A stretch of DNA of 64,000 nt from Cymodocea nodosa. Lineage: Eukaryota; Streptophyta; Magnoliopsida; Alismatales; Cymodoceaceae. A program made the translations under genes and the position numbers. The notes under the pieces are model-generated. The model saw only the letters and a program-made list of their open reading frames with translations. It searched no databases and had not been told where the DNA came from. The stretch lies in NCBI GenBank assembly GCA_036874045.1, contig CM072335.1, positions 392,001 through 456,000 of the forward strand, in the 5' to 3' direction. Below, one piece after another: positions 11,701 to 31,890 of the stretch (its first letter is position 1; each line of letters begins with the position of its first letter).

Positions 11701-12876
11701 TATTTGATACTTTAATCAAAGAATATTTAACCAATTGAATACAAAACTAATTATTCAAATTTTTATGTAATTAGAAATTGGATTATTACTAAAGCACGTT
11801 TAGGGTAGTACACTAAAGATGGTTGTGGTGGTGAGGTGTTCCTTCAGTTACATACATCAAGCTTATACCAAGCGTTATATGGAGGCCTTGTGTCACCTTC
11901 TCTGGAATTTACCTTTCTTCCCAGTATAGTCTGTAATTAATGCTAGAAAAATTTTCTTACCCTTTTTTTACTTTCTTTCTAGAGTTTTCTTCACACTTGT
12001 GTTATACTATGACAACTTACAACAATTCCTTACCTATTAATTTCTTAGGGTACAAGTGCGATGGTACCATGAATTTGATAAAGTATACTAACTCTTTCTT
12101 GGTTGTCTGGCGACCTGGTTACCTCTTTTTTCCCTTTTAGTGCTCTCCGAATTTCAATATGTCTATTTGGTGGTGTGCTCTTACTTTGCGGCCTTGGTGC
12201 ACTTTCCTATATTGACCAAGATGATGGCAGGCATAGTTTTGGACATTCTGGAGGTATTGTTCATCTCACCTTTCGTCATTTACCATCGCATGAGTAGTCA
12301 TTGCCATTGTTTCATGTGCATGCATGAAATGTTAACTTCAAGAAATTCTTCACTTCCTGCAGGTTTCAATTGCCCCTTGATCCCAGTACTGCCAATATGC
12401 TGCATACTCATAAACACCTACCTACTGATAAATCTCGGGTGTGTAGCCATACTGCCTTTGCAGAATTCTTTTACAGTTGGGCACTGTAACCATATCATGG
12501 GACGAGATTTTGGACAGCTTCATTCTAAGCCAGGGTTTTCATTACTAAATAATATCAATTTTATCCATACATTATCTGACTGTTTATATGCGTGTAGTTT
12601 ACCTATACATGATCAGCCTCATTGCATTCAGGGTTTTCAACACTTGCACCAATCAAAGCAGGAAAACTGTAGTTTTTGCTAATCCTTTTTTTTTCCCTTG
12701 TGAATTTCAGTGGAAGTACATGGTTCAAAGTTTCCATTTGGCTTGTCCTTGGGATTGTAGTTTACCTATTTTATGGGCGTACCCACAGCTCGCTGACAGA
12801 CGTGGTTTACGTGCCAAACGCCCATGTCGACGAGATTTACAGAGAGAATGAATCGGGGAAAGAAGAAAACCATTGA
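5730..12876 (+). CDS. CAT2: Vacuolar cationic amino acid transporter, CAT2/3/4 type
   Basis: Fourteen exons: 5730-5874, 6223-6424, 6872-6956, 7057-7197, 7272-7390, 7493-7589, 7773-7945, 8029-8095, 10454-10612, 10717-10945, 11154-11262, 12141-12253, 12363-12438 and 12711-12876. All junctions are GT-AG with consistent phase, giving 626 aa. Family hallmarks seen are [17 protein letters not shown] in the first membrane helix, [40 protein letters not shown], the cytosolic [14 protein letters not shown] loop and the C-terminal [13 protein letters not shown] segment. About 14 membrane helices are expected. The family (APC superfamily, AA_permease plus AA_permease_C) moves Arg, Lys and other amino acids; the CAT2-4 branch is tonoplast-located. 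A cytosolic loop carries an acidic dileucine-like ETAPLI (exon 10), consistent with vacuolar sorting. The start at 5730 matches the family N-terminus (W-G-x-RSLxRRKQVDS). Which CAT2/3/4 paralogue it is cannot be settled by eye. Confidence 0.93.
8267..10440 (-). mobile_element. Copia-type retroelement remnant in CAT intron 8
   Basis: Two diverged direct copies of a ~165 bp sequence (about 8267-8433 and 10276-10440) bracket this part of the 2.36 kb intron. On the minus strand the 10276 copy is followed by TGATACCGAAGCC (10263-10275), close to the initiator-Met-tRNA primer-binding site TGGTATCAGAGCC. The 8433 copy is preceded by a purine tract, GAGGGAGAATT (8435-8445). At about 9175-9230 (minus) a short frame, [19 protein letters not shown], looks like a Gag CCHC zinc knuckle that has lost two cysteines. 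Together these indicate an old, shortened LTR element inserted antisense to the gene. The pol region is not recognisable. Confidence 0.65.
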
Positions 12877-14700
12877 TGCCCCCAGCTGCATTTTCGGTAC
12901 AGTAAATATAGAAATTCATGCATCATTCTTATCATATATTCATTCATCATTTGGAAGATTTCATCATGCATCATTGATGCTCTCTTGCATGTATGGGAAG
13001 CATGGTGAGGCTCTCTTTGTAAATTGTGAATTGGAAATGCTGGATTCATTTGTTTCCTCCTATAAAAAGTGGTAATCCTGGGCTATATTATGTTTTCGAT
13101 CAAATTGTAATTTGCTTACTCTTCGCAAAACTTATGGTTTAAAGTGATCCATTCTCATTCTAACAAGTACTTGAAAAGAAAAGTGACCTGAATTCAAAAT
13201 TCATCATCATCATTAAGCACTGAACAAAAAAGAAAACAGGACAAACGAGCCAGACAGGTGAAACAACAATAACCTCTTAAAAAAATGGCCTGCAGTCTGG
13301 AGCACGATGGTTTCACAGATCAAGCCCATACTTTGTGCCCGAGCAGAATCTGCACCACAAGCGGTGAAGTTGACTCTCATGGAAACCTTGGGTATTGGTT
13401 ATGATGATGGATTGCTAGGATGCTGGTCGTAAATGTAAATGGAAGTAGGAAGCAGGAGTCTCTTGATGTGTTCATGGATATACGTATAGCTGTGTGTGCG
13501 TATTTGTGTTCGCGCGCTTACATGCAATGAGCTAAAATGAGAGAGAAAGCCCAACCCAAGACCCACTAAAATTACAGAGTCATCGAAACACTAAAACTAA
13601 ATTGAGAAAACTTGTACCACTCGGTCTGAAGTGACCAATGATGCCTGCATTCTATCTTTATATTTGTTTGCTGGGATACCCAAGTCATCGAAGTAAATAC
13701 AAAAGGACATTAAATGAGGCTTCTGAAGATGGGGAGTGTATAAATAAATGAATGGTGGTGGTGAAATTGAGACGTAATAAAGATGCTCTGCTTGGGTGCA
13801 GACACGGCATGCATGCACTTCTGACATATATATTTACGATTTACAGCAACAGCAACAGCAACAGCAACAGGTTCTTCGTTCAATGTTTGAAATTAGCGTA
13901 TGTGCTATGATTCGAATTTTGTTGAAATTCTACAGTTTTTTAACCAACAAAATTGGTTGACAGATTCTTGTTCCCGTTTCACGGCTGATCAGATGAATTA
14001 GCAAACCCATATTATTCATTACTCGAAACCTACAAGTAAGTGCAGGCACGGCAATGTTTGTTTTACAGAATGCGTTCTTCTTACCAAAAACGTGTTTGAA
14101 AACACACCTATTGAGATCATGGCTCCAATCTCTTTTAAAATAATAATAATAATAATAATAAAAGCATCATTTTGTGTGTTTTCAAATTCCCATACCTGTG
14201 AAAAAGTTGATGAGAACTGGAGCTTATGAAAATAATTATATAAACATTATGCTGCGTTTCCAAGGCTTGTCATATCCTTTTTTGCATTCATAAAATAAAC
14301 ATAACTGGTTTTGTGGTAGGAGAGCACTGCCGCTGCAGCTTCTGCACGTACACAAAGGGAGGAAACCATAAATAAGCAAACCAGTTTTTTTAAATATATA
14401 TATTTTACAGAATATCATCTACAACAATGATGGGTAAGAGTGGTCATCATCTTCGGTAATGGATTTTTAAATATGGGTAAAAATGTTATCATCACAATAA
14501 ATAAATAAAAAAAATGATCTGGGGCCCTGCACAATCTTCCTCTCCATGTGTCAAGTATGCATTCGTGGGGTTCCCCGTTCTAATCTACGATTGGTTGGCG
14601 GTGGCGGTCGCATGGATGATAATACATGTAAAAATTTTAACATGAGAATTGTAAGCGCCGTTGTTTATCATTGATTAAATGAAATCATTACAGTTAATTA
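12877..14700. other. Intergenic; CAT 3' UTR then spacer; (CAGCAA)n at 13844-13870
   Basis: The first few hundred bases are likely CAT 3' UTR. I see no further gene. Microsatellites: (CAGCAA)n at 13844-13870 and (AAT)n near 14142-14160. Confidence 0.5.
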
Positions 14701-14718
14701 AAATCGGCAAAAAAGACT

Positions 14719-14813
14719 CCCAATTGGTGCAGTGGACGTCCACGTGGCAGATACCCATCTGGGACTAGTGGTCAGCAACCCAAGTTCCCTTATCCACCTA
14801 AATCTTCCTTATC
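14719..14813 (+). promoter_or_regulatory. psbO promoter: G-box and paired GATA/I-box motifs
   Basis: A CCAAT-containing palindrome (about 14720-14726), a perfect palindromic G-box CCACGTGG (14740-14747) and two GATAAG I-box cores on the minus strand (14789-14794 and 14808-14813) lie 80-180 bp before the psbO ATG. G-box plus I-box pairs are the known light-regulatory unit of photosynthesis genes; assignment to psbO follows from position. Confidence 0.65.
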
Positions 14814-14896
14814 TCCAACCGCTCCTCTTCCGGCAATAAACCATCGCCTTCCCTCCACGCGCTCCTCCCAGCAACAGCAGCGGAAGAAAGACCACG

Positions 14897-15974
14897 ATGG
14901 CGGCGTCACTCCAGGCGACGGCGACTCTGATGCAGCCCACCAAGATGGGCATGGGCCTCCAGCTGAGGTCGGCACCACAGATCTCCAAGGCCTTCGGCAT
15001 CGACGGCTCCGCGGGTTCACGCCTCACCTGCTCGCTCCAGTCCGACGTCAAGGATTTCGCGTCCAAGTGTGCCGACGCCGGCAAGATGGCCGGCGTCGCC
15101 CTCGCCGCCTCCGCCCTCCTTGCCACGGTAATATATGGCTCTACTACTGACGGGTGTGACGGAAGCAAATTAACATCGATGGTCACCTCATCCTCCTTTC
15201 GATTTGCGTTTATTGCAGGGAGCCGGAGCCGAGGGCGTGCCGAAGAGGCTGACCTACGACGAGATCCAGAGCAAGACGTACATGGAGGTGAAGGGATCGG
15301 GGACGGCGAACCAGTGCCCGAGCATCGAAGGTGGGTCGGAGTCGTTCAGGTTCAAGGCCGGCAAGTACAACATGAAGAATCTGTGCCTGGAGCCGACTTC
15401 GTTCACGGTGAAGGCGGAGGGCGTGGCCAAGAACTCGCCACCGGAATTCCAGAAGACGAAGCTGATGACCCGGCTGACCTACACGCTGAGCGACATCGAG
15501 GGCCCCTTCCAGGTCGGCTCCGACGGGAAAATCACGTTCGAGGAGAAGGACGGCCTCGACTACGCGGCGGTGACGGTGCAGCTGCCAGGGGGGGAGCGCG
15601 TGCCCTTCCTCTTCAGCATCAAGCAACTGGTGGCCTCTGGGACGCCAGACAAGTTCGAGGGCAGCTTCATGGTACCGTCCTACCGGGGCTCCTCCTTCCT
15701 AGACCCCAAGGGCCGTGGGGGTTCCACGGGATACGACAACGCCGTCGCCCTTCCAGCCGGCGGTAGAGGGGACGAGGAGGAGCTGACCAAGGAGAACATC
15801 AAGGACTCCTCCTCCTCCACCGGGAAGATGAGCTTCACGGTGACAAAGTCCAAGCCCGAGACCGGGGAGGTGATCGGAGTGTTCGAGAGCGTGCAGCCGT
15901 CGGACACCGATCTGGGGTCGAAGTCTCCCAAGGACGTGAAGATCCAAGGCATCTGGTATGCTCAACTGGACTGA
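14897..15974 (+). CDS. psbO: Oxygen-evolving enhancer protein 1 (PsbO, 33 kDa)
   Basis: Two exons, 14897-15127 and 15219-15974, 328 aa, the normal family length. PsbO binds the lumenal face of photosystem II and stabilises the Mn4CaO5 cluster. The N-terminus (about 80 aa) is a bipartite transit peptide: a basic, Ser/Thr-containing stroma-targeting part, then a hydrophobic [12 protein letters not shown] segment and a GAGA cleavage site. The mature protein should start [20 protein letters not shown]. Mature-chain hallmarks include the two conserved cysteines (NQCPSIEGG and [10 protein letters not shown]), [28 protein letters not shown], the [20 protein letters not shown] loop and the C-terminal [11 protein letters not shown]. 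Codons are strongly GC-rich. The single small intron falls exactly at the transit-peptide/mature boundary region. Confidence 0.97.
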
Positions 15975-16876
15975 TGAGGAGGAGGAGGATGAAGAAGAGT
16001 GCTTCCTTCTCAGCTCAGCTCTCTCTGCTGCACCACCTGTCTTTCTTTCTTCTTCTTTATCTTTTTGTTTTGTTTTCAACCATGTACGCGCTACAGATTC
16101 CAATTTCCACATCTATATAAACTTGGCTGCTGCCCCTGCTGCTTGTATATTATTACATTGCTGTTGCATTTCGCTTGTATTGAAAAATTTATTTACCGGC
16201 TCATATATGGGTCGTATATAATTCATAAGATCCAATTCTTAAATTTTTATTAAAAAAAACTTAGATCGCAGACTGCACAGGACACAACACAACAGATTAT
16301 TTACTATCATCATTATATAAAAATTGTAAAGCGCGGGAAGACAGACAGAAACCCATGTCAGACCACCACTCCCACGTCACGTGCGTCCACAGGAACATCC
16401 ATCCTCTCCCCCCTAACGTTCATATGCGCCGTCTCGGACTCCTCCGCAGAACAGGACGCCGACGACAGGATCAGAACGGACGGATTCTTCGTTTCCTCGA
16501 ATACCCTCCTTACTGGGATCTTTTTACCCCAACACCGTCAGGCAACGGCAGCAATTAGTTAGTGGCAACTCCGTAAATGAGCACTATTCCCTCCTTCCTC
16601 GGCTGTACAAGCTGACCACCCCCGCTCTTTTCCATCATTCCCATGCATCGCTTGTACGACGTGGCACACTTGCGGGTCCCACTCCCCCCTCTCGCCCACC
16701 ACTTTCCATTTAAGCTCCCGCTTCTCTTCCGGTTGTCTCTTATCACCACTTGGAACCCAAGAAGGGAAGAAGAAGGAGAAGGAGAGATAATTCCGACATC
16801 TTCACGATTTTCTCCACCGGAAAAAAATTTTTAAGAAAAAATCAGAGCATTTCCTTCGGAGGCCGGCGGTTCGGCA
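15975..16876. other. psbO 3' UTR and promoter region of the MCTP gene
   Basis: No gene seen. The pyrimidine-rich stretch after the psbO stop is its 3' UTR. From about 16350 the sequence becomes GC-richer, as expected for the leader of the downstream gene. Confidence 0.5.
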
Positions 16877-19800
16877 ATGGCGGAGGGAGGAGGAGGAGGA
16901 GGAGGAGGAGGTGGTGGTGGGAAGAGGAGGAAGCTGACGGTGGAGGTCTGCAACGCGAGGAACTTGATGCCCAAGGACGGGCAGGGGACTGCCAGCGCGT
17001 ACGTGATCGTGGACTTCGACGGGCAGAGGAGGAGGACCATGACCAAGTTTCGCGACCTCAACCCACAGTGGGACGAGAAGCTCGAGTTCTTGGTGCATGA
17101 TCCGGACGCCATGCCGTTCGAGACGCTCGAGATCAACGTCTACAACGACAAGAAGAGTGGGAAGAGGACGACTTTCCTAGGGAAGGTGAGGATTTCCGGA
17201 GTCACCTTCGCCAAGGCGGGGACGGAGGCGTTGGTGTACTATCCGCTGGAGAAGAGGAGTGTGTTCTCGCAGATTAAGGGGGAGATTGGGCTGAAGGTTT
17301 GGTTTGTCGATGAGACTACTACTACTGATGGTGGTGGTAGTGTTCAGGAAGCGGCTGAGAAGAAGGCGGAGGCGAAGGTGGTGGAGGAGAAGAAAGGGGA
17401 GGTGAAGAAACCAGAAGGAGGTGAGAGATGGAGAACAGTTTTGCCTCTGAGCAGTTTTTCTTCAGATTTTATTTCGTGCGGGAAAAAGATTGCTTCTTTT
17501 TTTTTCCTTTGACATGTCTTCTGGACAGGGAAAGAGGAGAAGCCGGAGGAAGAGAAGGCGAAGGAGGACGGGAAGAAAAAGAAGAAGGAGGAAGATGGCG
17601 CCAAGGAAGAGAAAACGAAGCCAGAGGAGAAGGCGAAAGGGGAGATTACACCGGAAAAGTCGAAGAAGGAAGCGAAGGAGAAAGAAGCAGCGGCAGTTCT
17701 CGCGCCGCCAGAGCCGGTGTTGGCAGTTTCCTCGCCGGCAAAGGTTTCGATGAATAGAACAGGGGAGCTGGAGGTAAGGACGCAGTGGGAAGGAGATCGC
17801 ACCGGCAACTCCTACGATCTCGTCGAGAAGATTCCTTACCTGTTCGTGAGGCTTCTCAAGGCTAAGCGGTCGGAGTCGGACCGGTCGGTGTTCGCGAAGG
17901 TGTCGATTGGGACGTACAGTGTGAGGACCAGGACCGTGCAGAACAACTCCGACTGGGACCAAGTGTTCGCATTCCACAAGGCGAGCCTGAACTCGACGGC
18001 GCTTGACGTTTCGGTGTGGGTGGAGAAGAAGAAGAAGAATGTGAAGAAGGAGGACGAGGCAGAGGAGACGGAGGCGGCCGACTCGTGTCTTGGAGTCGTG
18101 TCGTTCGACCTACAGGAGATCCCGAAGCGATCGCCGCCCGATAGCCCGCTGGCACCGCAATGGTACACTTTGGACGGGGAGAATTCGGCAACGGAGGATG
18201 TCATGCTGGCCACTTGGGTTGGGACGCAGGTGGACGAGGCCTTCCCAGAGGCGTGGCAGTCGGACTCCGGCGGATACAACTCCCACACAAGATCCAAGTT
18301 TTATCTTTCTCCCAAGTTATGGTACCTGAGAGCAACAATCTTACAAACGCAAGACCTCCGATTCGCAGCGGCAGGGACGACCCGAGAGCTCTCCGTCAAG
18401 GCCCAGCTTGGCCCGCAGATTTTCAAGACGGCGAAGCCGGTACCGGCGACGAGTTCCAATGGCAGCACGGCGTGGAACGAGGATCTGGTGTTCGTCGCGG
18501 CGGAACCGTTCGATCCTTTCCTTCTCATAACCGTGGAGGACTCGGGGAAACCAGTGGGCCACGCCAAGGTGCACGTCTCCGGGATTCACCGTTGGACGGA
18601 CGATCGGTCGGAGCCGCCTTCTCGTTGGTTTAATCTAGCTACGGACGACACGGCCCGGCCCTACGCCGGGAGGATTCACGTCCGCGTCTGCCTGGAAGGC
18701 GGCTACCATGTGCTGGACGAGGCGGCACACGTGACGAGCGATGTGCGAGCGGCATCGACGCAATTATCGAAGCCACCGGTGGGGATTCTGGAGGTTGCCA
18801 TCCGCGGAGCCACGGGTCTCCTTCCCGCGAAGCCGACCGCGACGGATGGCTCCTCCGGCGGGACGACCGATGCGTACGCCGTGCTCAAGTATGGCCCCAA
18901 GTGGGCGCGAACTCGCACTCTCATAGACCAATTCAATCCACGATGGAACGAACAGTACGCGTGGGATGTGTTCGACCCTTGCACCGTCCTCACCGTCGGC
19001 GTCTTCGACAACGGGAGGCACACCGGGAAGCCACAAGCAAGGGACGCCCGCATCGGAAAGGTCCGGATTCGACTCTCGACGCTCGATACCGACAGAGTCT
19101 ACCTCAATTCCTACGCTCTTACGCTGGTCCAACCCTCCGGCGCCAAGAAGATGGGAGAGATCGAGCTGGCAATCCGCTTCACCTGCCCATCTTGGATGAA
19201 TCTGATCCAGTCCTATGGCTCCCCGTTGCTGCCCAGGATGCACTACCTCCGCCCTCTCGGCCTGGCTCAGCAGGACTTGCTCCGCCACACTGCGATGAGG
19301 ATCGTTTCGTCGCGGCTCGCACGGTCCGAGCCACCTCTTGGCCCGGAAGTGGTGCACTACCTGCTCGACACCGATGCTCACGCGTGGAGCATGCGGAGGA
19401 GCAAGGCCAATTGGTTCCGGGTGGTAGGGTGTTTGTCGTCCCTCGTCGGAATCGCGAAGTGGGTGCATTCCGTTCGGACGTGGCAGCAGCCGACGACCAC
19501 CGTTCTGGTCCATTTGCTCCTGGCGGCCGTCGTTTTCTGCCCCTACCTCCTCCTCCCCACAGTCTTCATGTACCTGTTCTTGATACTCATGTGGAGATAT
19601 CACCTGCGGCCCAGAGCGCCCGCCGTGGCCATGGACCCGAGGCTTTCCTGTGTTGAGTTAGTCGGATCCGACGAGCTCGACGAGGAATTCGACACGTACC
19701 CAAGCAGCCGATCGGCGGACGAAGTGAGAGCACGGTACGACAAACTCCGCGCGTTGGCGGGGAGAGCACAGTCGCTCCTCGGGGACGTGGCGGCGCAGGG

Positions 19801-20026
19801 AGAGAGAGTGGAAGCACTGATGGGCTGGAGGGACCCGAGGGCCACCGGCATCTTCGTAACATTCTGCCTAATCGCGGCGGTCGTCTTCTACGTGGTGCCA
19901 TTGCCCATCATGCTGCTGGCCATCGCAATGTACTACCTCCGCCATCCCAGGTTCCGTGGCGAATTGCCGCCGCCTCCCGTCAACTTCTTCCGCCGGCTAC
20001 CGTCGCTCGCCGACCGGATCCTTTAG
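16877..20026 (+). CDS. Multiple C2 domain and transmembrane region protein (MCTP, QUIRKY/MCTP15-16-like)
   Basis: Two exons, 16877-17420 and 17529-20026, 1013 aa. After an acidic/poly-Gly start, C2A (about 17-135) reads KLTVEVCNARNLMPKDGQGT and keeps aspartates typical of calcium loops. A Lys/Glu-rich linker (about 150-235) holds the only intron (108 bp). C2B starts near 285, C2C near 444 and C2D near 599. The C-terminal PRT_C region has the GSPLLPRMHYLRPL signature and two hydrophobic blocks (about 838-872 and 956-990), ending VNFFRRLPSLADRIL as in the family. MCTPs are ER proteins that tether ER to plasma membrane, notably at plasmodesmata; QUIRKY and FTIP members act in tissue patterning and florigen transport. 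Which subclade this belongs to is not certain. A polyadenylation signal follows the stop. Confidence 0.93.
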
Positions 20027-20089
20027 AAGAAGATCCATCATCAGCCTTTTTATTTACCGCCGTTATTTAAATTAGTTGTATGTTTATTC

Positions 20090-20095
20090 AATAAA
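20090..20095 (+). terminator. Polyadenylation signal AATAAA of the MCTP gene
   Basis: AATAAA 64 bp after the stop codon, within a T-rich 3' UTR; the usual near-upstream element position in plants. Confidence 0.55.
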
Positions 20096-21538
20096 AGTAG
20101 TTTGCTTTAGGGTGACCGTTGGATGTGGTGGTCTCTTCCTTTTCTCTGCAAAGAGTTTTGAATTCATCAGCCACCACCCTTTTTTCCTGCCGTACCTGTA
20201 GTAGTTGTGAAGAAATTGATGCCAAGTAATTAATAATAATAATAACTGGCAGTGATTCCTGATCCCATAGATTGACAACGATTTAAATTGAAGATTCCGC
20301 GCAAACACCATCAAAGATCAATCGGAGGATGGTGTCGGTCTATGGTTTGGCATTGCATTGCCATTTTTTTATGCTTCAAGATTGCTTTTATCTTTCTGCA
20401 ACTCACTCTGAGATTCACCACAGCCGCCTGAGATTCTACTTGCGACTGTGCATGTGAGCTTAATAACCATGCGGTCCATGACAAATATAGAAGGGCCATG
20501 CGACGCCAGAAGAGAAAAGAGAGCCGACTTTATTTGTTCATCCCTGAACAACTGCAATTTATGGAAAAACTAAGAAAAAGAGATTTGTATCGGAAGAAGA
20601 AACAGTGTGTATGAGGTTGGATCTAAAGACGAAGGTCATGGGAATTGTACATCTCTTTTTTGCAAAGAATATAGATAGTCAAGTAAAGCAGCTAATCTTT
20701 TCTACTAATTCTCTGCCTAGCATGGTAGCATTGCCCTCTAAAATTCCATTAGAGCTTGTGCTTAAATGTATTGTATCAACCTGCTCCAATGTTAAATGTT
20801 AGGATCTTAGGTTTTAATGATCTTAAATTAATCAGTAATTCATTACAGTTATGAACAAGGAGTTGATTGATAATTTGATTAAACTACATAAATAAAATAA
20901 GATCTTAACTGGCAAGTAGTGTGATTAATCTTTGGTACGACAAAAGTCTTTTTTATGTTGGAAGTCCAAAATAACATAAAAAAATAAAAACACTCAATAT
21001 GCTTTTTTTTATCTTACGACTGTCATATGGAGTCAAGGGTCAGGGTTTTAGAGTTGTTCTTCGTGTCCGGTATTTCATGCTTGTGAAGTTGCGATCTTGG
21101 GAAACTTTTTTTTCTTTCAACAACTGTTTATTAAATTCCACGCATCGCTTAGCGAGAGATGGGATGAAAAGGGTTCTTTCTCCTTTGTCAGGGAATTCAA
21201 ACTATCTCAGCTTGCACAGGATTATGTACCTTGTTAGGAAAATGTGGGCAGTTCATCTTTCACTTCTTCGTAAAGAACAGGTCTTTAAACCTGATTAAAA
21301 AAAGCACCAACATCATCAAAAAACAAAATTGAATGCTGCTGTCTTTTCACTTCTTTGTTAGGAAAAGGCTCCACAAAAAATAGGAAACTCAGCGGTTTAC
21401 TCAAGTTTCAACTAGCTAACTGTCCAGTGGATACAAATTAATTAGTACCTTAAATTATAAACCAATATTAAATTTAACGAGTCTGAACAAAAACAACTGG
21501 AATACCAAAAGAATACAGATGAAGGTGAAGGCTACCAT
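20096..21538. other. Convergent intergenic spacer, no gene seen
   Basis: Lies between the 3' ends of the MCTP gene (plus) and the kinase gene (minus). It contains 3' UTR sequence of both and AT-rich spacer. No frame has family resemblance or supporting splice structure. Confidence 0.5.
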
Positions 21539-29509
<7,971 letters not shown>

Positions 29510-31890
29510 TCACAAATTATCGTGTTCTATTACTTGAGCTCCTCTCCATCCTTCACCTGGATTTACTACTACAGGTACCAACATGGAAGCTGGTCCAGTG
29601 CAGATGAAATAATCATTCCCATATTTCTTTGATAAAGAACCAGGGCTACCTATGTAGATATCATCATATCCCATCCGTATCACCCTAAAGCCAAGACCGG
29701 TACCCTGTGGAATTGCAATAATCATGAGTAAGAGGAAAAATGATGTGATTTCCAAGGTATTTGTTACCAAATTCAAACGACATAATTATCTTATTTTGTT
29801 GTCTTTGTCCTCTTAGAAGTTTTATTGACAACATAAGGTTCAGGACCTGAAAGTGACCAATGTTCCAAAGCACATGAAATAGGCATGACATGAATTGTAT
29901 CTCTACATATATAATTAAAACATGGGCATGTAATGAAAAAAAGTCTAAGCTTTTTAAACAATTTAAAATAAATATTTGACAAATATATAGCCAACAATAT
30001 TCGTCAGATTCTAAATAAGGCAAAAAAAAAACTGAACTTCTCAATTCTAACATCAAAAACTCAAAGACCAAGTCCTAAATAGATGAAAATAGTGTGGAAC
30101 CAGAGCTTCTAAAGTATGAAATGACAGCGCTCAACTTCTAGACACAAACATGAAAATGACAACAGAAGAAACATACAATGAGCATATTTCTAAAAAAACG
30201 CAATTACAAGAACAGTAGGAGTTTCATTCTGTCCGGATTTTTTATGGGCTAAACGGTTTTTGGTTACATGGTTTAGCAATGTATACGCCCATCCATGATG
30301 GTGTAGATCCAACAACATGGTCATGTAAACAGAGGTCAAAGTAACAAAACCATTTAACCTTCTATACCTAAAACAAGATATCAGGTTCAATTACAAGTGT
30401 ATGCGATATGTAAATGGCAGTGCCAGCCATTCTTTGAAACACTGAAAATTTACAATATTGCAAGAACTGCACTTTCGAGATCCGACATTTTGCCCAAGTG
30501 TAATTTGTTCAAAATGATATTCAAACCTTCCAAAATCAGATTGCATAAATGACTTAAATTCTGTTCCCCATGAATTATGAAATCAGCATTTTTTATCATT
30601 AATTGCTTTATATAATAATGCTGTTATTAGCTTCTGTTTAGATAGAAGGGAGAAGAGCTTCTTCAATTTCTTCTCAATTCGATGAACCATAATCATAATT
30701 CTTCTGTCAGCATCGCAGCGTAATAACCTCAGACATTGTCAGAGAATGCATTAAGCTAGATAAATTAGAAAACAGAGCATACCTGATCAACGGTTTCATA
30801 ATTTGAAGGTGGGGTATTATAAATGCGTTTCAGCCTGTCCATTGGTGGAGCTGCATAAACCCTACTAAGTTTGTTCCTCAATATGGTATACTTTTCTTCT
30901 TCTGGAGTCCATGTGTCAGGTTTTGATTGATTCTTATTGCCACTGGAGCCTAGAAGGAACCAACCAGAATCCTCTGGCTTCATGGCATCAGCAGGTGACA
31001 TTATTTGGAATTTGGAAGCAAGGGGAGGGTGAGAACAATAAGAACATCCCTTGAGACCATGGATTGCCGAGCCACGTCTACTTTTGATCTTGAGATGGCT
31101 CATCATTGCACTTGTCAGAGTTACTGGTTTTGAGCCTTTGTTCTTCACAATAACTGCTGTTGCCATGCTCACCTCATACAGAGAGACGACATATCTGATA
31201 TCCAGAGAACCATCTCCATTGGTGCAGCTCAGTTCCACCTGGAACGAATCCAGCAATTCGAATTCATGAAAGATTTCTCAGAAAATACAGTTTCTAAAAT
31301 CAAAAGGGAAATTTTAAGCTCGTGATTTTTTTCAGAAATTGTCGATAGATAACAGACTCACGATTTAGAATGCAATGCATTCCGTCATTGGTCAAATTCC
31401 CGATTCCCAGATCCCACGCACATAAAAATTCCGATTTTTTACACTTCCAGCCAAGTAAAATTTTTAAAAGCTATACTAGAGCAGGAAATTCATCAAGCAC
31501 CTGAACCGCATCTATGGAATCGGAGTCGGAATCCCTGACGTCCCACTCCTCCGCAGACCACACCATCTCGCCGCTCCCCCCATTGGACACGTCGTTCAGA
31601 ACCAACCCAATCCCGCCCTTCTCACCCACCACGTGAACAATCTCCTCGAACCCATTGTCCCTCCAGTACACCTTGGGGCGGTAGGACGTCACGACGCCGT
31701 CGGGAAGCCTGAGCCGTAGCGAGCTCCCGTTTCTCACGCTCAGCTCCACCGCCGGGGCTCCCCCGGGTGACTGCGTGAACTTGATCCCTTTCCGGCCGAA
31801 CTTCTGTTCCAGGGTCTGAAGAGGGGTCTGGGTGGTGGTGGTGGTGGCGGCCGAGGCGCGAATTGGATGGGAGATGAGGGCGGAAGCCAT
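29510..31890 (-). CDS. PnsB2: Photosynthetic NDH subunit of subcomplex B 2 (PnsB2/NDF2/NDH45)
   Basis: Three exons on the minus strand: 31501-31890, 30783-31238 and 29510-29704, all phase 0, 346 aa. The N-terminus [20 protein letters not shown] is a plastid transit peptide. The body is a galactose-mutarotase-like fold as in PnsB2. Recognised family stretches are [61 protein letters not shown] and the C-terminal [13 protein letters not shown]. The protein is a nucleus-encoded, plant-specific part of the chloroplast NDH-1 complex that carries cyclic electron flow around photosystem I. Despite the fold, no sugar-epimerase activity is known for it. It is divergently arranged with the NusB-domain gene. 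Confidence 0.9.

Noticed and set aside
12140-12682. 180-aa plus-strand frame in the CAT 3' region
   Set aside because: Crosses CAT exons 12-13 and introns in the wrong frame.
14897-15766. 289-aa plus-strand frame running past psbO exon 1
   Set aside because: Reads through the intron and then out of frame through exon 2; the spliced form gives full PsbO.
15210-16112. Minus-strand frames of 137-138 aa over psbO exon 2
   Set aside because: Antisense shadows of the conserved PsbO frame.
18764-19603. 279-aa minus-strand frame
   Set aside because: Antisense shadow of the GC-rich MCTP exon; high GC removes stop codons. Composition is unlike a natural protein.
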